Source: an uncultured Pelagibacteraceae bacterium
Lineage (GTDB): Bacteria; Pseudomonadota; Alphaproteobacteria; Pelagibacterales; Pelagibacteraceae
NCBI GenBank assembly: GCA_902579585.1
Contig: CACHHJ010000004.1
Coordinates: forward strand, 1-47,426
Direction: 5' to 3'
Length of the DNA stretch: 47,426 nucleotides
Shown here: piece after piece, positions 34,713-42,637 of the stretch
Layout of the letters: each line of letters opens with the position of its first letter
Position numbering within the stretch: the stretch's first letter is position 1
Program-made: the position numbers and the translations under genes
The notes under the pieces: generated by a model
The model's database searches: none
Seen by the model: only the letters and a program-made list of their open reading frames with translations
What the model was told of the DNA's origin: nothing

Positions 34713-35787
34713 TAAGGTCTTCTAGTTTTTTAATTTCGCCGATTTTAAATATTACTGCATCTTCTTTTTTGTAACCGACTTTTTCAGCATTTGCTTTAAA
34801 TCGAACAGGAGGTTCCCAAATTGGTTCCAAACTCAAGATTGAAGTTCCCCAGTGCATCCCAACTACTTTTTTAACTTTCAGATCTTTCATAAGTGATAAA
34901 AGTTCTTCAGGATTTGCGTGAGCTGTAGATTTATCTTTAACTGGAATTATAGGAAAGAAATTATAAGCACCAATGTTTCCAAATCCTAAATCAATTGGAC
35001 CAAATTTTTCTCCTAATTCTTTATAAAAAGGGGCTGGTCCAGTATCACAAGCAAAAAAGATTTTTTTACCTTTGTATTCGATTAAAAAACTCCCCCAAAG
35101 AGTTCTATTATTATTTCCATCTCCCCAAATCCATCTCTTCGACCAGTGCTGGCTTGGAAGCATTGTAATTGTAATTTCATCATTAATTTTAATTTTATCA
35201 AACCAGTCCATTTCTTGAACAGTTTCTTTTTTATATCCATTTCTAGTGAAATATTTTCCGAGTTTTAGAGGAACAACGACTTTAGCATTCTTATAAGGAA
35301 AATTTTTTATTGTTCGTATACTCATATGATCATAATGATTATGAGTTAGTAAAAATAAATTTATTTTAGGAATTTCTTTAAGAGTTAATGGAGAATCTAT
35401 AAATTTTTTGGGACCAAATATCATAGGTCCATAGTTTTTTTCAAAAACTGGATCAGTAATAATTGTAGTGTCCCCAAGCTTAATTATGAAGCTCGCGTGA
35501 TCGAGCCACATAACATAGGAGTCAGATTTATGTTTCTCAAGATCTTTTAAAACTAATTGTTTATCAATTACGTGTTCAGGTGGATAATCAATTTTAAGTT
35601 TCTTTTTTTCTTCTCTAAAAACTTTCCAATCCCACTTAAAATTAGGATCTCTTTTTGGACCTCCCTCCAAGTTTCTAAAAGCATGTAATTTTCCATCTTT
35701 GTAAATATGGTGGTATGGTTTTTTATCCATTGCGCTTAAACTATTAAAAGAAAAAAAGAGAAGTATAAATAGGTAATATTTTATCAT
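34705..35787 (-). CDS. Periplasmic metallo-beta-lactamase-fold hydrolase (NAPE-PLD/UlaG-like)
   Basis: 360-residue MBL-fold enzyme with an N-terminal signal peptide (residues 1-19, ending SLSA). WLDHASFIIKLGDTTIITDPVF, LLTHNHYDHMS (the HxHxDH metal motif), CDTGPAPFY and VGMHWGTS are the features of the N-acyl-phosphatidylethanolamine phospholipase D-like/UlaG-like branch. It may act on phospholipid or another phosphodiester in the periplasm; this is inferred. It overlaps by ATGA with a 33-residue membrane ORF upstream. Confidence 0.82.
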   Translation of the reverse strand: MIKYYLFILLFFSFNSLSAMDKKPYHHIYKDGKLHAFRNLEGGPKRDPNFKWDWKVFREEKKKLKIDYPPEHVIDKQLVLKDLEKHKSDSYVMWLDHASFIIKLGDTTIITDPVFEKNYGPMIFGPKKFIDSPLTLKEIPKINLFLLTHNHYDHMSIRTIKNFPYKNAKVVVPLKLGKYFTRNGYKKETVQEMDWFDKIKINDEITITMLPSQHWSKRWIWGDGNNNRTLWGSFLIEYKGKKIFFACDTGPAPFYKELGEKFGPIDLGFGNIGAYNFFPIIPVKDKSTAHANPEELLSLMKDLKVKKVVGMHWGTSILSLEPIWEPPVRFKANAEKVGYKKEDAVIFKIGEIKKLEDLIN

Positions 35788-35885
35788 TCGGTGTCTTCTT
35801 TATCGTGTTTTGATTTGAAATTCACGATTAAAAAAGACACCAGAAATGCGGCACATCCAAGCAGTAAAAGACCAATAGTTATCAT
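35784..35885 (-). CDS. 33-residue single-pass membrane peptide (small ORF)
   Basis: Short frame starting ATG ATA ACT ATT GGT at 35885 and ending in a TGA that overlaps the ATG of the MBL-fold gene (ATGA), the arrangement typical of coupled genes here. The peptide has one hydrophobic helix of about 20 residues (ITIGLLLLGCAAFLVSFLIV) and a charged tail NFKSKHDKEDTE, an in-out small-membrane-protein layout. It fills the 118-base gap between the lipoprotein and MBL genes. No strong ribosome site is visible. Product function unknown. Confidence 0.5.
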   Translation of the reverse strand: MITIGLLLLGCAAFLVSFLIVNFKSKHDKEDTE

Positions 35886-35905
35886 CTTTTAAAAACTGTG
35901 CTCAA

Positions 35906-36118
35906 TTAGGATTTTTTAGCTACTTTAGGACAGTTTTCTTTTGAAATTCTTTTTCCAAAAGCGTCATCACTCATAGTTCTATCTACAGACCATATGAATG
36001 ATTTTTCATAAGCACCAGTTAACTTATCGGGATTTGTACACTTTGTACCCAAAACGTAACGGTTACTACAGTTTGCTAGAAACAATCCACATACTAAAAC
36101 GATTATAATATTTTTCAT
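35906..36118 (-). CDS. Small putative lipoprotein
   Basis: 70-residue protein with a signal peptide and lipobox LANC (residues about 14-17). The mature part has two further Cys (TKCTNPDKL and ENCPKV) that could form a disulfide, and a YEKSFIWSVDRTMSDDAFG segment. Not recognised. It lies 20 bases upstream of the 33-residue membrane ORF on the same strand, so the three genes from here to the MBL-fold enzyme may be one operon. Confidence 0.65.
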   Translation of the reverse strand: MKNIIIVLVCGLFLANCSNRYVLGTKCTNPDKLTGAYEKSFIWSVDRTMSDDAFGKRISKENCPKVAKKS

Positions 36119-36172
36119 ATTTTAAGATTTAAATATTATTTTTGTTTTAAGAGGGGCTGAATTTTGTTTTTT

Positions 36173-36970
36173 TTATGCGTCTAAAATAATTCTATGCATC
36201 ATTCTTCTTCCTTGAAAAGGGGTGGCGGAGTGAATGACAGAATGGTTGTCCCAAATAACTATAGTATTTTTTTCCCAAAAAAAGCTATTTTGAAACTCTT
36301 TTTTCGTTTGGTGGTTGAATAAAAATTTTAAAAGTTCTTTAGAATTCTCCTCACTTAAGTCTTTTATGGCAATTGTGTGACCTGGACTTAGATAAAGTGC
36401 TTTTCTACTTCCAACTTTTTTAACTATTGGATGTTCGGCTATAAAATCTTTTGACTTTCCAGTTCCTCTTTCAGCTTCTCTTTCAAGTCTTGTTACAGAT
36501 ATTGGTCCTGCTGAACTAAATATACCTATAAGATTTTGAATTTTATACTTAGTTTCTTGATCTAAAGCTTTATAGGATGCCAATTGCGAGGCAAAAAGCG
36601 TTTGACCCTGATCCCTTTTAACTATTTTACCCATAAGACAAGTGTATTTCGGTGTTTTTTTTAGATAACTACTATCTGTGTGCCACCCTTCACCATAGGA
36701 CTTTCCTTTATCATCTTCTTTTCTTTCAACAACGGTTATGCCTTTATAATTTTCTAAGTCTTTTAACATCGGGTACTCTTTAATTTTACCTAATTGTTCT
36801 GCAAATTTTAAATACTCTCCTGGTTCAAGATTTTGGTCTCTGAAACAAACAAAACCATAGTTGTTGAGTGTTTCTTTGATCTGATAAATAATTTTTGAGT
36901 CTACCAACTTAAGATCGCAAGAAATTGATGCGCCAATGTTATTTTTAAACGGCTCAACTTTTATGTTCAT
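36173..36970 (-). CDS. TauD/TfdA-family Fe(II)/2-oxoglutarate dioxygenase
   Basis: 265-residue non-heme iron dioxygenase. GEGWHTDSSYLKKTP supplies the HxD metal ligands, and IWDNHSVIHSATPFQGRRMMHRI supplies the distal His and the 2-oxoglutarate-binding Arg. YGFVCFRDQ near the N-terminus is typical. Relatives attack taurine, alkyl sulfates, phosphonates, carnitine precursors or chlorophenoxy acids; the sequence does not decide the substrate. It overlaps the upstream DUF3047-like gene by one base, implying a joint role. Confidence 0.87.
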   Translation of the reverse strand: MNIKVEPFKNNIGASISCDLKLVDSKIIYQIKETLNNYGFVCFRDQNLEPGEYLKFAEQLGKIKEYPMLKDLENYKGITVVERKEDDKGKSYGEGWHTDSSYLKKTPKYTCLMGKIVKRDQGQTLFASQLASYKALDQETKYKIQNLIGIFSSAGPISVTRLEREAERGTGKSKDFIAEHPIVKKVGSRKALYLSPGHTIAIKDLSEENSKELLKFLFNHQTKKEFQNSFFWEKNTIVIWDNHSVIHSATPFQGRRMMHRIILDA

Positions 36971-37596
36971 TACTCACTACTAAAATAGATATCTCGGTAA
37001 TATGCAATAATTTTTTGTTTTGAGTTATTTGAGTCAGAAAATATAGCAATAAAGTTTGTAAAAGAGATTCCGTGAGTTTCCTCAAGTAATTCCTTTACAT
37101 TTACCTTTCGAGTATGCCATTCTCCGCTCTTATCATTAGATATAACATAATCTCTGCTTCCTTTTGTCCAAGGACTTTGTTGAAGAAAACCTTCTTCTAA
37201 AAATGATGAGTGAGCCAAGCTTACTAATTTGGCACCGATTTTTTTCCCATGACCAACCATAACTCTAGCTGCCCAATCATGACCATCTTTTGTCTTTTGA
37301 TCTATATCTGTAAAATCTTTTTCAATTTTGAATGTAATATTTAAAAAAGGCATTTCTTTAAGAAGTTCTTTATCTATTTCCATCCCAAGCCCTGTCGCAG
37401 TTCCATCAGCCTCAGCCCTTAAATACCAACCTTTGTCATCTTGATCGTTCGTATAAAGGGTTTTTTTTCCAAACCCTCTTTTTTTTAATAATTTCATACC
37501 TTCATCGCTAAAATCGATTCGGAACTCTTTTGAGTTGGCAGTTGTAAAAATTAAAAACGCGAACAAAAAATGTGCAAAAAATCTCATGAATTTCAT
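36970..37596 (-). CDS. Exported DUF3047-like protein
   Basis: 208-residue protein with a signal peptide (about residues 1-22). The mature part contains WYLRAEADGTATGLG, then KTKDGHDWAARVMVGHG and a tail with VISNDKSGEWHTRKVNVKEL, which resembles the DUF3047 family of exported bacterial proteins (WKV...D..R.KDGDD.AARIYV). Function unknown. It is paired with the TauD-like dioxygenase (TAATG overlap). Confidence 0.65.
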   Translation of the reverse strand: MKFMRFFAHFLFAFLIFTTANSKEFRIDFSDEGMKLLKKRGFGKKTLYTNDQDDKGWYLRAEADGTATGLGMEIDKELLKEMPFLNITFKIEKDFTDIDQKTKDGHDWAARVMVGHGKKIGAKLVSLAHSSFLEEGFLQQSPWTKGSRDYVISNDKSGEWHTRKVNVKELLEETHGISFTNFIAIFSDSNNSKQKIIAYYRDIYFSSE

Positions 37597-37646
37597 TATT
37601 TAAATTAAAATTTGTAATTTAGCAAATACACCGTATATATAAATCA

Positions 37647-38678
37647 ATGGATTTATTACTTATTACACTTATAGTTGTTTTATTGGTTCTAAATATTATT
37701 ACAATATTTTTCTTATTACGTAATAAACAACAAAAAACAGAAGATCCTGCCCAGACATTTAAAGATGAATTCAATTCTTTCAAAGACAGTTTTAGTCAAT
37801 CTTTCGGACACATGTCCAAAGATATTGCAAAAGATATGACAGGTGCTTTAACTCGAGTAGATGAGAAGGTTGGGGTGTTTAATAAGCAAGTAGAAGCTTT
37901 AAATAAAAGCCAAGATAATTTTAGTAGAATTCTCGCCGGAGTAAAACAATACGGAGTTCTTGCTGAATTTTCTTTAGCCTCATTATTGAAAGATTTATTA
38001 CCAGCAACTCAATATATCGAAAATGTAAAAATGAAACCCGAGGAAACAGGTGACACTGTAGAATTTGCAATTAAACTCCAAGACGTCCTGGTTCCGGTCG
38101 ACAGTCACTGGCCAATTGAAAAATTTAAAGAAATAGATAATGCTTACCAAGCTAAAGATAAAGAAGCTTTAGCCAATGCGAGAAAAGATTTAGCAGCAGC
38201 ATTCAGATCTAAAGCCAAAGCAGTTAGCTCAAAATATATCGCGCCACCTAAAACAACAGACTTTGCAATTGTGTATGCACCTACCGAAGGATTATTTGCA
38301 GAACTTTCGAGTTACCGTGACCCAAAGACAAAAAACCTTTTACTCGAGGAGCTCAGAACAAAATATAAAATTACAATTGCAGGACCTAATACTTTATCAG
38401 CACTTTTACAGTCTTATCATTTAGGATTCCAAACACTTAAAGTGCAGAAGCATGCAACTCAAATTTATAATGACTTAAAACTTATTTCTAGAAGATTTGA
38501 TAAGCACTTTGATGGTATTGTGGATCTAAGAAAAAAATTAGAACAGGCTTTAACCTCAACTGATAGTTTTGGAAGGGATGCTAGATCTATAATGAACACT
38601 CTTAATAACATTAAAGATCCTGGAACAGTAAAAGAGACAGTCGAAGAAAATTCTGATAAAATCAAAGTATTAAAGTAA
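37647..38678 (+). CDS. rmuC: RmuC-family DNA recombination protein
   Basis: 343-residue RmuC homologue, a membrane-anchored coiled-coil protein with a PD-(D/E)XK-like domain thought to limit inversion of short repeats. One N-terminal membrane helix (residues 2-24) and a coiled coil (about 35-95) precede GVLAEFSLASLLKDLLP, VPVDSHWPIEKF, FAIVYAPTEGLFAEL and GPNTLSALLQSYHLGFQTLKV, all RmuC signatures. It is followed 13 bases later by exonuclease I. Confidence 0.87.
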   Translation: MDLLLITLIVVLLVLNIITIFFLLRNKQQKTEDPAQTFKDEFNSFKDSFSQSFGHMSKDIAKDMTGALTRVDEKVGVFNKQVEALNKSQDNFSRILAGVKQYGVLAEFSLASLLKDLLPATQYIENVKMKPEETGDTVEFAIKLQDVLVPVDSHWPIEKFKEIDNAYQAKDKEALANARKDLAAAFRSKAKAVSSKYIAPPKTTDFAIVYAPTEGLFAELSSYRDPKTKNLLLEELRTKYKITIAGPNTLSALLQSYHLGFQTLKVQKHATQIYNDLKLISRRFDKHFDGIVDLRKKLEQALTSTDSFGRDARSIMNTLNNIKDPGTVKETVEENSDKIKVLK

Positions 38679-38691
38679 TTAAATTTCCTAA

Positions 38692-40110
38692 ATGTCAAAT
38701 TTTGTATTTTATGATTTCGAAACTAGCTCATCTAATAAACAATGGGGGCAAATTATTGAAATTGGAGCAATACTAGTAGATGATGATCTAAACGAGTTAG
38801 ATAGGTTCGAGTCGAGATCTAGAATATCACCAGGAATTATTCCAGAGGCAATGGCACTTATTGTGACCAATACCTCGCCTAAAAAACTTAAAACTACAAA
38901 TCTTTCTCATTATGAAATGATTAGACAGTTTGTTGAAAAATTAAAAAGTTGGGGCAAAGTTACTTTTATCGGATGGAATAACATTGAGTTTGATCAAATT
39001 TTTTTAAGAAATACCTTGTTTCAAAATTTAGAATATCCATTCACCTCCACAACAAATGGAAACAACGAGGGAGATTTACTTAATTTGGCTAGAGCAGCAA
39101 ACCTTTATTACCCAAATACTTTAAAAAATGCTACCAACAAAAAAGGGAACTTAGAGTACAAACTTGATACTTTGGCTCCACTTAACGGTGTAGATCATGC
39201 AGCACATACTGCAATTGGAGACTGTAGTGCAACACTAGAGATTGCGAGAATAATAAAAAGAAAGTCCCCCAGCGTTTGGAAGAGTAGTCTTTTAACATCT
39301 AACAAAGAGGAAAGTCTCAAAATAATTAAAAATGAAAAACTTTTTTGTTCAAATGAATTTTATTATGGCAAGGTAGTTCCATTTGTTCAGACTTATGTTT
39401 GTCAGCATCCGGTATATCAATGGCCCAAGACTTTTGATTTAAAACATGACCCTAATATTTACATTGATATGCCAATACAGGTTTTAAAAGAAGAGTTGAA
39501 AAAGCCACCAAAGGTTTTAAGAACATGCCGTCATAACAAGCATCCAATTGTAATGAATCCATCTTACATAGATCATTTTGAGGAATATAAAATGATAGGG
39601 TTAAATAAATTAAAGGAAAGGGCAGAAATTATAAAAAAGAGTAAAAAGTTTGCTGACAAGGTAGAATTAATATTAAGAGATGAGGTTCAAGAAAAAACAG
39701 AAACTAAATCACAAGAGGATATTTGTGAGGAAGAGAGTTTATATAATTTTCCACCACCAGAGGATAACCGTATATTAAGTGGTTTTCATCAAGTAGAATG
39801 GAATAATAAATTATCGTACTTAAATAAATTTAAAGATAAACGCTTTCACTATTTTGGAAAAAAATTACTTTATCAAGAAAAACCAGACCTCTTACCAAAG
39901 GAGGATTATGATGAAATTCACAGCACAATTGTAAAAAGAGTTCTTTCCACAGAAGATGAAAAAAAATGGAACACGATTCCAAGAACTTATAAAGAGATTG
40001 ATGATTTAAGAGCAAAGTTTGAAAAAAATAAAGACACGGAAAAGCTTAAAATGTTGGAGGAGATTAACGTCTACGTTGAAGAGTTAGAAAAATTTTACTC
40101 TAGTGCGTAG
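38692..40110 (+). CDS. sbcB: Exodeoxyribonuclease I
   Basis: Single-strand 3'-5' exonuclease, 472 residues. The DEDDh domain shows YDFETSSSNKQWGQIIEIGA (DxE), FIGWNNIEFDQIFL (second Asp) and DHAAHTAIGDCSATLEIARI (His and final Asp). The SH3-like and C-terminal helical parts of ExoI follow, including LRTCRHNKHPIVMNP. It lies directly after rmuC and before trxA, so recombination/repair genes occupy the region where addAB is found in many alphaproteobacteria. Confidence 0.9.
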   Translation: MSNFVFYDFETSSSNKQWGQIIEIGAILVDDDLNELDRFESRSRISPGIIPEAMALIVTNTSPKKLKTTNLSHYEMIRQFVEKLKSWGKVTFIGWNNIEFDQIFLRNTLFQNLEYPFTSTTNGNNEGDLLNLARAANLYYPNTLKNATNKKGNLEYKLDTLAPLNGVDHAAHTAIGDCSATLEIARIIKRKSPSVWKSSLLTSNKEESLKIIKNEKLFCSNEFYYGKVVPFVQTYVCQHPVYQWPKTFDLKHDPNIYIDMPIQVLKEELKKPPKVLRTCRHNKHPIVMNPSYIDHFEEYKMIGLNKLKERAEIIKKSKKFADKVELILRDEVQEKTETKSQEDICEEESLYNFPPPEDNRILSGFHQVEWNNKLSYLNKFKDKRFHYFGKKLLYQEKPDLLPKEDYDEIHSTIVKRVLSTEDEKKWNTIPRTYKEIDDLRAKFEKNKDTEKLKMLEEINVYVEELEKFYSSA

Positions 40111-40138
40111 TTGACATTAACAAAAAAAACATTATTTA
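40111..40138 (+). promoter_or_regulatory. Promoter for trxA, possibly giving a leaderless mRNA
   Basis: TTGACA (40111-40116) begins right after the sbcB stop. A 16-base spacer leads to TATTTA (40133-40138), and the trxA ATG is at 40145, only 6 bases after the -10. Transcription would begin at or near the start codon, and no ribosome site is visible. Confidence 0.5.
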
Positions 40139-40144
40139 ACAGTT

Positions 40145-40465
40145 ATGGCATTAGTTAAAAGCACAGATGAAAATTATAAAGAATTAATAGCATCAAAGGG
40201 TAAGTTGACATTAATTAAATTTACGGCTGATTGGTGCGGACCTTGTAAAGCTATAAATCCAATTTTAGAGACAATCTCAGAAAAAATGGCAGATAAAATT
40301 GTGATAGCAAATCACGATGTAGACTCACAGCCAAACTTTGCAACTGCTAATGCTATTCGTTCAATTCCAACTCTGTTTTTATATAAAGATGGTTCACACG
40401 TTGATACACTTGTTGGCGGAACTGACCAGTCAAATATTGAAGCATTTATAAATAAACATCTTTAA
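40145..40465 (+). CDS. trxA: Thioredoxin
   Basis: 106-residue thioredoxin with the redox centre FTADWCGPCKAINP, ANHDVDSQPNFA and the cis-Pro segment RSIPTLFLYKDG. In the ancestral alphaproteobacterial order it lies between addA and folC; here it points toward folC on the opposite strand and shares a TTAA stop overlap with it. Confidence 0.96.
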   Translation: MALVKSTDENYKELIASKGKLTLIKFTADWCGPCKAINPILETISEKMADKIVIANHDVDSQPNFATANAIRSIPTLFLYKDGSHVDTLVGGTDQSNIEAFINKHL

Positions 40466-41718
40466 TTTAAACTTAAAGCGTTTCCTGCACCATATGTGCT
40501 ACCCCAAAGTACAATAATTTTTTTTTCTTTAGATGAGACTATCTTAAGTGCATCTTTAATATTTTTTGCTTCTAACGTTTTAAAACCTTGCCTTTCGGAT
40601 ATTTTTTTTAAATCAAATGAACTTAAAGCATTTGACTCTTCAGGGATTTTAAAAGTAACTAACTTTTTGAAAATTCCTTTAAAATTTTTTATTAATTTAT
40701 TAGGATTTTTATTTTTTAATATTCCGCATATACCATAGATAGGTAATTTTAATTTTCTTAAATACCTCGCTAAATTTTTGGTAGACTCGTCACTATGGCA
40801 AGTATCAATTAGTAACTTTTCGGATTTATAGAGTTTTTTTGTTAATTTACCTCTTACAAATTGACAACGGCCTTCAAATTTAATTTTTTTAATTGTTTTC
40901 TTAATTTTTTTTACGTCTACTCCTAAATCAATCGCTACTTTAATAGCTAAACCAACATTTTCCCATAAACCATCAGAATGAATATTTTTAGAATTGAGCA
41001 AGATTAAATTATTTTGATCTTTATAAAACCTTTTATTATTTTTAATTATAATGCTCCATGAACCATAGTATGTTTTATGACTAGGGTTCTTCTGTAAAAT
41101 TTTTTTTATTATTTTAATAGTTTTTGGTTTTTGTTTTCCGATATAAATATTAGTATTTTCACTCAAATAACCAACTTTTTGTCTACATATTTCCACTATA
41201 CTTTTAGGGTTAATCCATTCAGTGTGTTGCTTGTTAATTTGTGTGCAGATTTGTGCTAAAGGGATTTGCCAAAGATTTGTACTATCTTTTCTAAAAAATA
41301 ATCCAGCCTCGATTAGATTAAAGGAATTAGAATCTGTTTTAGTTGCTGCCAAAATAAATATACATGTAAGCAATTCAAATAAAGTGAGCCTTTGTTTTGT
41401 TTTTTCAATAATTTTCTTATATTTTTTTATTTCAGCGAGTGAAATAAATCGATTTCCCAAACAAATTCTTGATCTTACATCGTATAAATGAGGACTAGTA
41501 AACGTATTTACTTTTTTATTATCTGCTTCAAGAAAGTATTTTAATGATGTTAAAAAACTGTTTTTACCATCGCTTCCTATAACATTGATTACGTTATCAA
41601 GTTGGTCTTGAGGATCATGGAGTATAGATAAAACTTTCTTGATCCTTTTAAGATCTAAATTAATTCTTCTGCTATACTGCTTTTGAAGTTTCTGATAAAG
41701 TTTTTTCGATGCTTTCAT
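40462..41718 (-). CDS. FolC-like Mur ligase, strongly divergent
   Basis: 418-residue member of the folylpolyglutamate/dihydrofolate synthase family by architecture: N-terminal helix RINLDLKRIKKVLSIL, TSPHLYDVRSRI (74-85), LFELLTCIFILAA, and a Lys in QKVGYL at the position of the carbamylated lysine. The catalytic motifs are rewritten: the P-loop reads GSDGKNS (48-54) for GTNGKGS, EAGLFFRKDSTN replaces EVGLGGRLDATN, and the C-terminal DGAHNP region reads DTCHSDES. It may still activate a carboxylate and ligate an amino acid, but the usual folate substrate is doubtful. It overlaps the accD-like gene by 47 bases; the start is kept because family similarity begins at residues 7-30. Confidence 0.75.
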   Translation of the reverse strand: MKASKKLYQKLQKQYSRRINLDLKRIKKVLSILHDPQDQLDNVINVIGSDGKNSFLTSLKYFLEADNKKVNTFTSPHLYDVRSRICLGNRFISLAEIKKYKKIIEKTKQRLTLFELLTCIFILAATKTDSNSFNLIEAGLFFRKDSTNLWQIPLAQICTQINKQHTEWINPKSIVEICRQKVGYLSENTNIYIGKQKPKTIKIIKKILQKNPSHKTYYGSWSIIIKNNKRFYKDQNNLILLNSKNIHSDGLWENVGLAIKVAIDLGVDVKKIKKTIKKIKFEGRCQFVRGKLTKKLYKSEKLLIDTCHSDESTKNLARYLRKLKLPIYGICGILKNKNPNKLIKNFKGIFKKLVTFKIPEESNALSSFDLKKISERQGFKTLEAKNIKDALKIVSSKEKKIIVLWGSTYGAGNALSLN

Positions 41719-42637
41719 CTATAGTTTCACTTGAATTATCAGCTATAGATTTAATTTTTGGTTTTTTCAACAAGACTCTTGCAATTTTCGTAACACCATC
41801 TTTTATTTCTAATCTACTTGAAAAGATTATATCTACCAAAGCGTCTAGAGATGATCCCTGTCCAAAATCTTCTGGTAACTGTTCGCCGGATTTTAGATTT
41901 GCGGTAACTCTCTTTCCACTAAACAAAATGTCATGTGAACCAGGTGACTCTACACATAAAATATCATGATTGTTCCACATAACGTAAGTTCCTCCGCTCA
42001 ATTTAGAGCAAGCAACCCCAATTGATAAAATCCCCGCTTTTTTTAATTCAGAATAAGCTATTTGTGTCTTAACCATACCACTAGCTAATGCAGGAACCCC
42101 ACCAGTTACTGCCATACCTCCACTTTGTAAAATAGAAATAAATATGTCAGCTTTAATTTCAATCGCTTTTACAGCTGCCGATACAAAATGTTCACTCTCT
42201 TTTGGTGTCATCGCGCTTCCACCAAATTTCCACTCAGAACAAACTACTACAGCAGTTAAACCATTAATTTTACCTGAAGCACATGCAAAAGCGGAGTCAA
42301 GTCCTGTAGCTTCTTCATATTTTTTTCTTTTTGAGATGTATGGTTTATTATTTATTTTAAAATTTAACGGATCAGCATCAGCTGGAGGGCATGGAATTTC
42401 TTCATACATAGAATTATCGAATAAATTTTTTAATCTTAGTCTTGCAGGATAATCAAAGTGATAATTACAAGAACATATAAACTGCAAGCTTTCTAAATCT
42501 TTTTTATATTGTAATTTTTTGCATGATGGACAGTTTATCCAATCCGCATTTTCTTGCTCATTTTTAGAAGGTCTTCTTCTGGTGTATTTTTTTAATGAAT
42601 CACCAAACTTTTTAATTTTGTCTTTTATCCAATTCAT
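41672..42637 (-). CDS. AccD-like carboxyltransferase beta subunit, divergent
   Basis: 321-residue homologue of acetyl-CoA carboxylase carboxyltransferase beta. An N-terminal zinc ribbon is present (C36, C39, C55, C57), but the second pair is CxC not CxxC. The crotonase-like core is recognisable, with FGGSAM (138-143) and LSGGTYV, yet the near-invariant SGGARMQEG reads QSGGMAVTGG (171-180), and MGGSMGSVVG reads FGGSAMTPKE. A Ser/Glu-rich tail ends the protein. Decarboxylation or carboxylation of some acyl-CoA is possible. Because AccD is essential, a standard copy would be expected elsewhere. It overlaps the trpA-like gene by ATGA. Confidence 0.75.
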   Translation of the reverse strand: MNWIKDKIKKFGDSLKKYTRRRPSKNEQENADWINCPSCKKLQYKKDLESLQFICSCNYHFDYPARLRLKNLFDNSMYEEIPCPPADADPLNFKINNKPYISKRKKYEEATGLDSAFACASGKINGLTAVVVCSEWKFGGSAMTPKESEHFVSAAVKAIEIKADIFISILQSGGMAVTGGVPALASGMVKTQIAYSELKKAGILSIGVACSKLSGGTYVMWNNHDILCVESPGSHDILFSGKRVTANLKSGEQLPEDFGQGSSLDALVDIIFSSRLEIKDGVTKIARVLLKKPKIKSIADNSSETIDESIEKTLSETSKAV

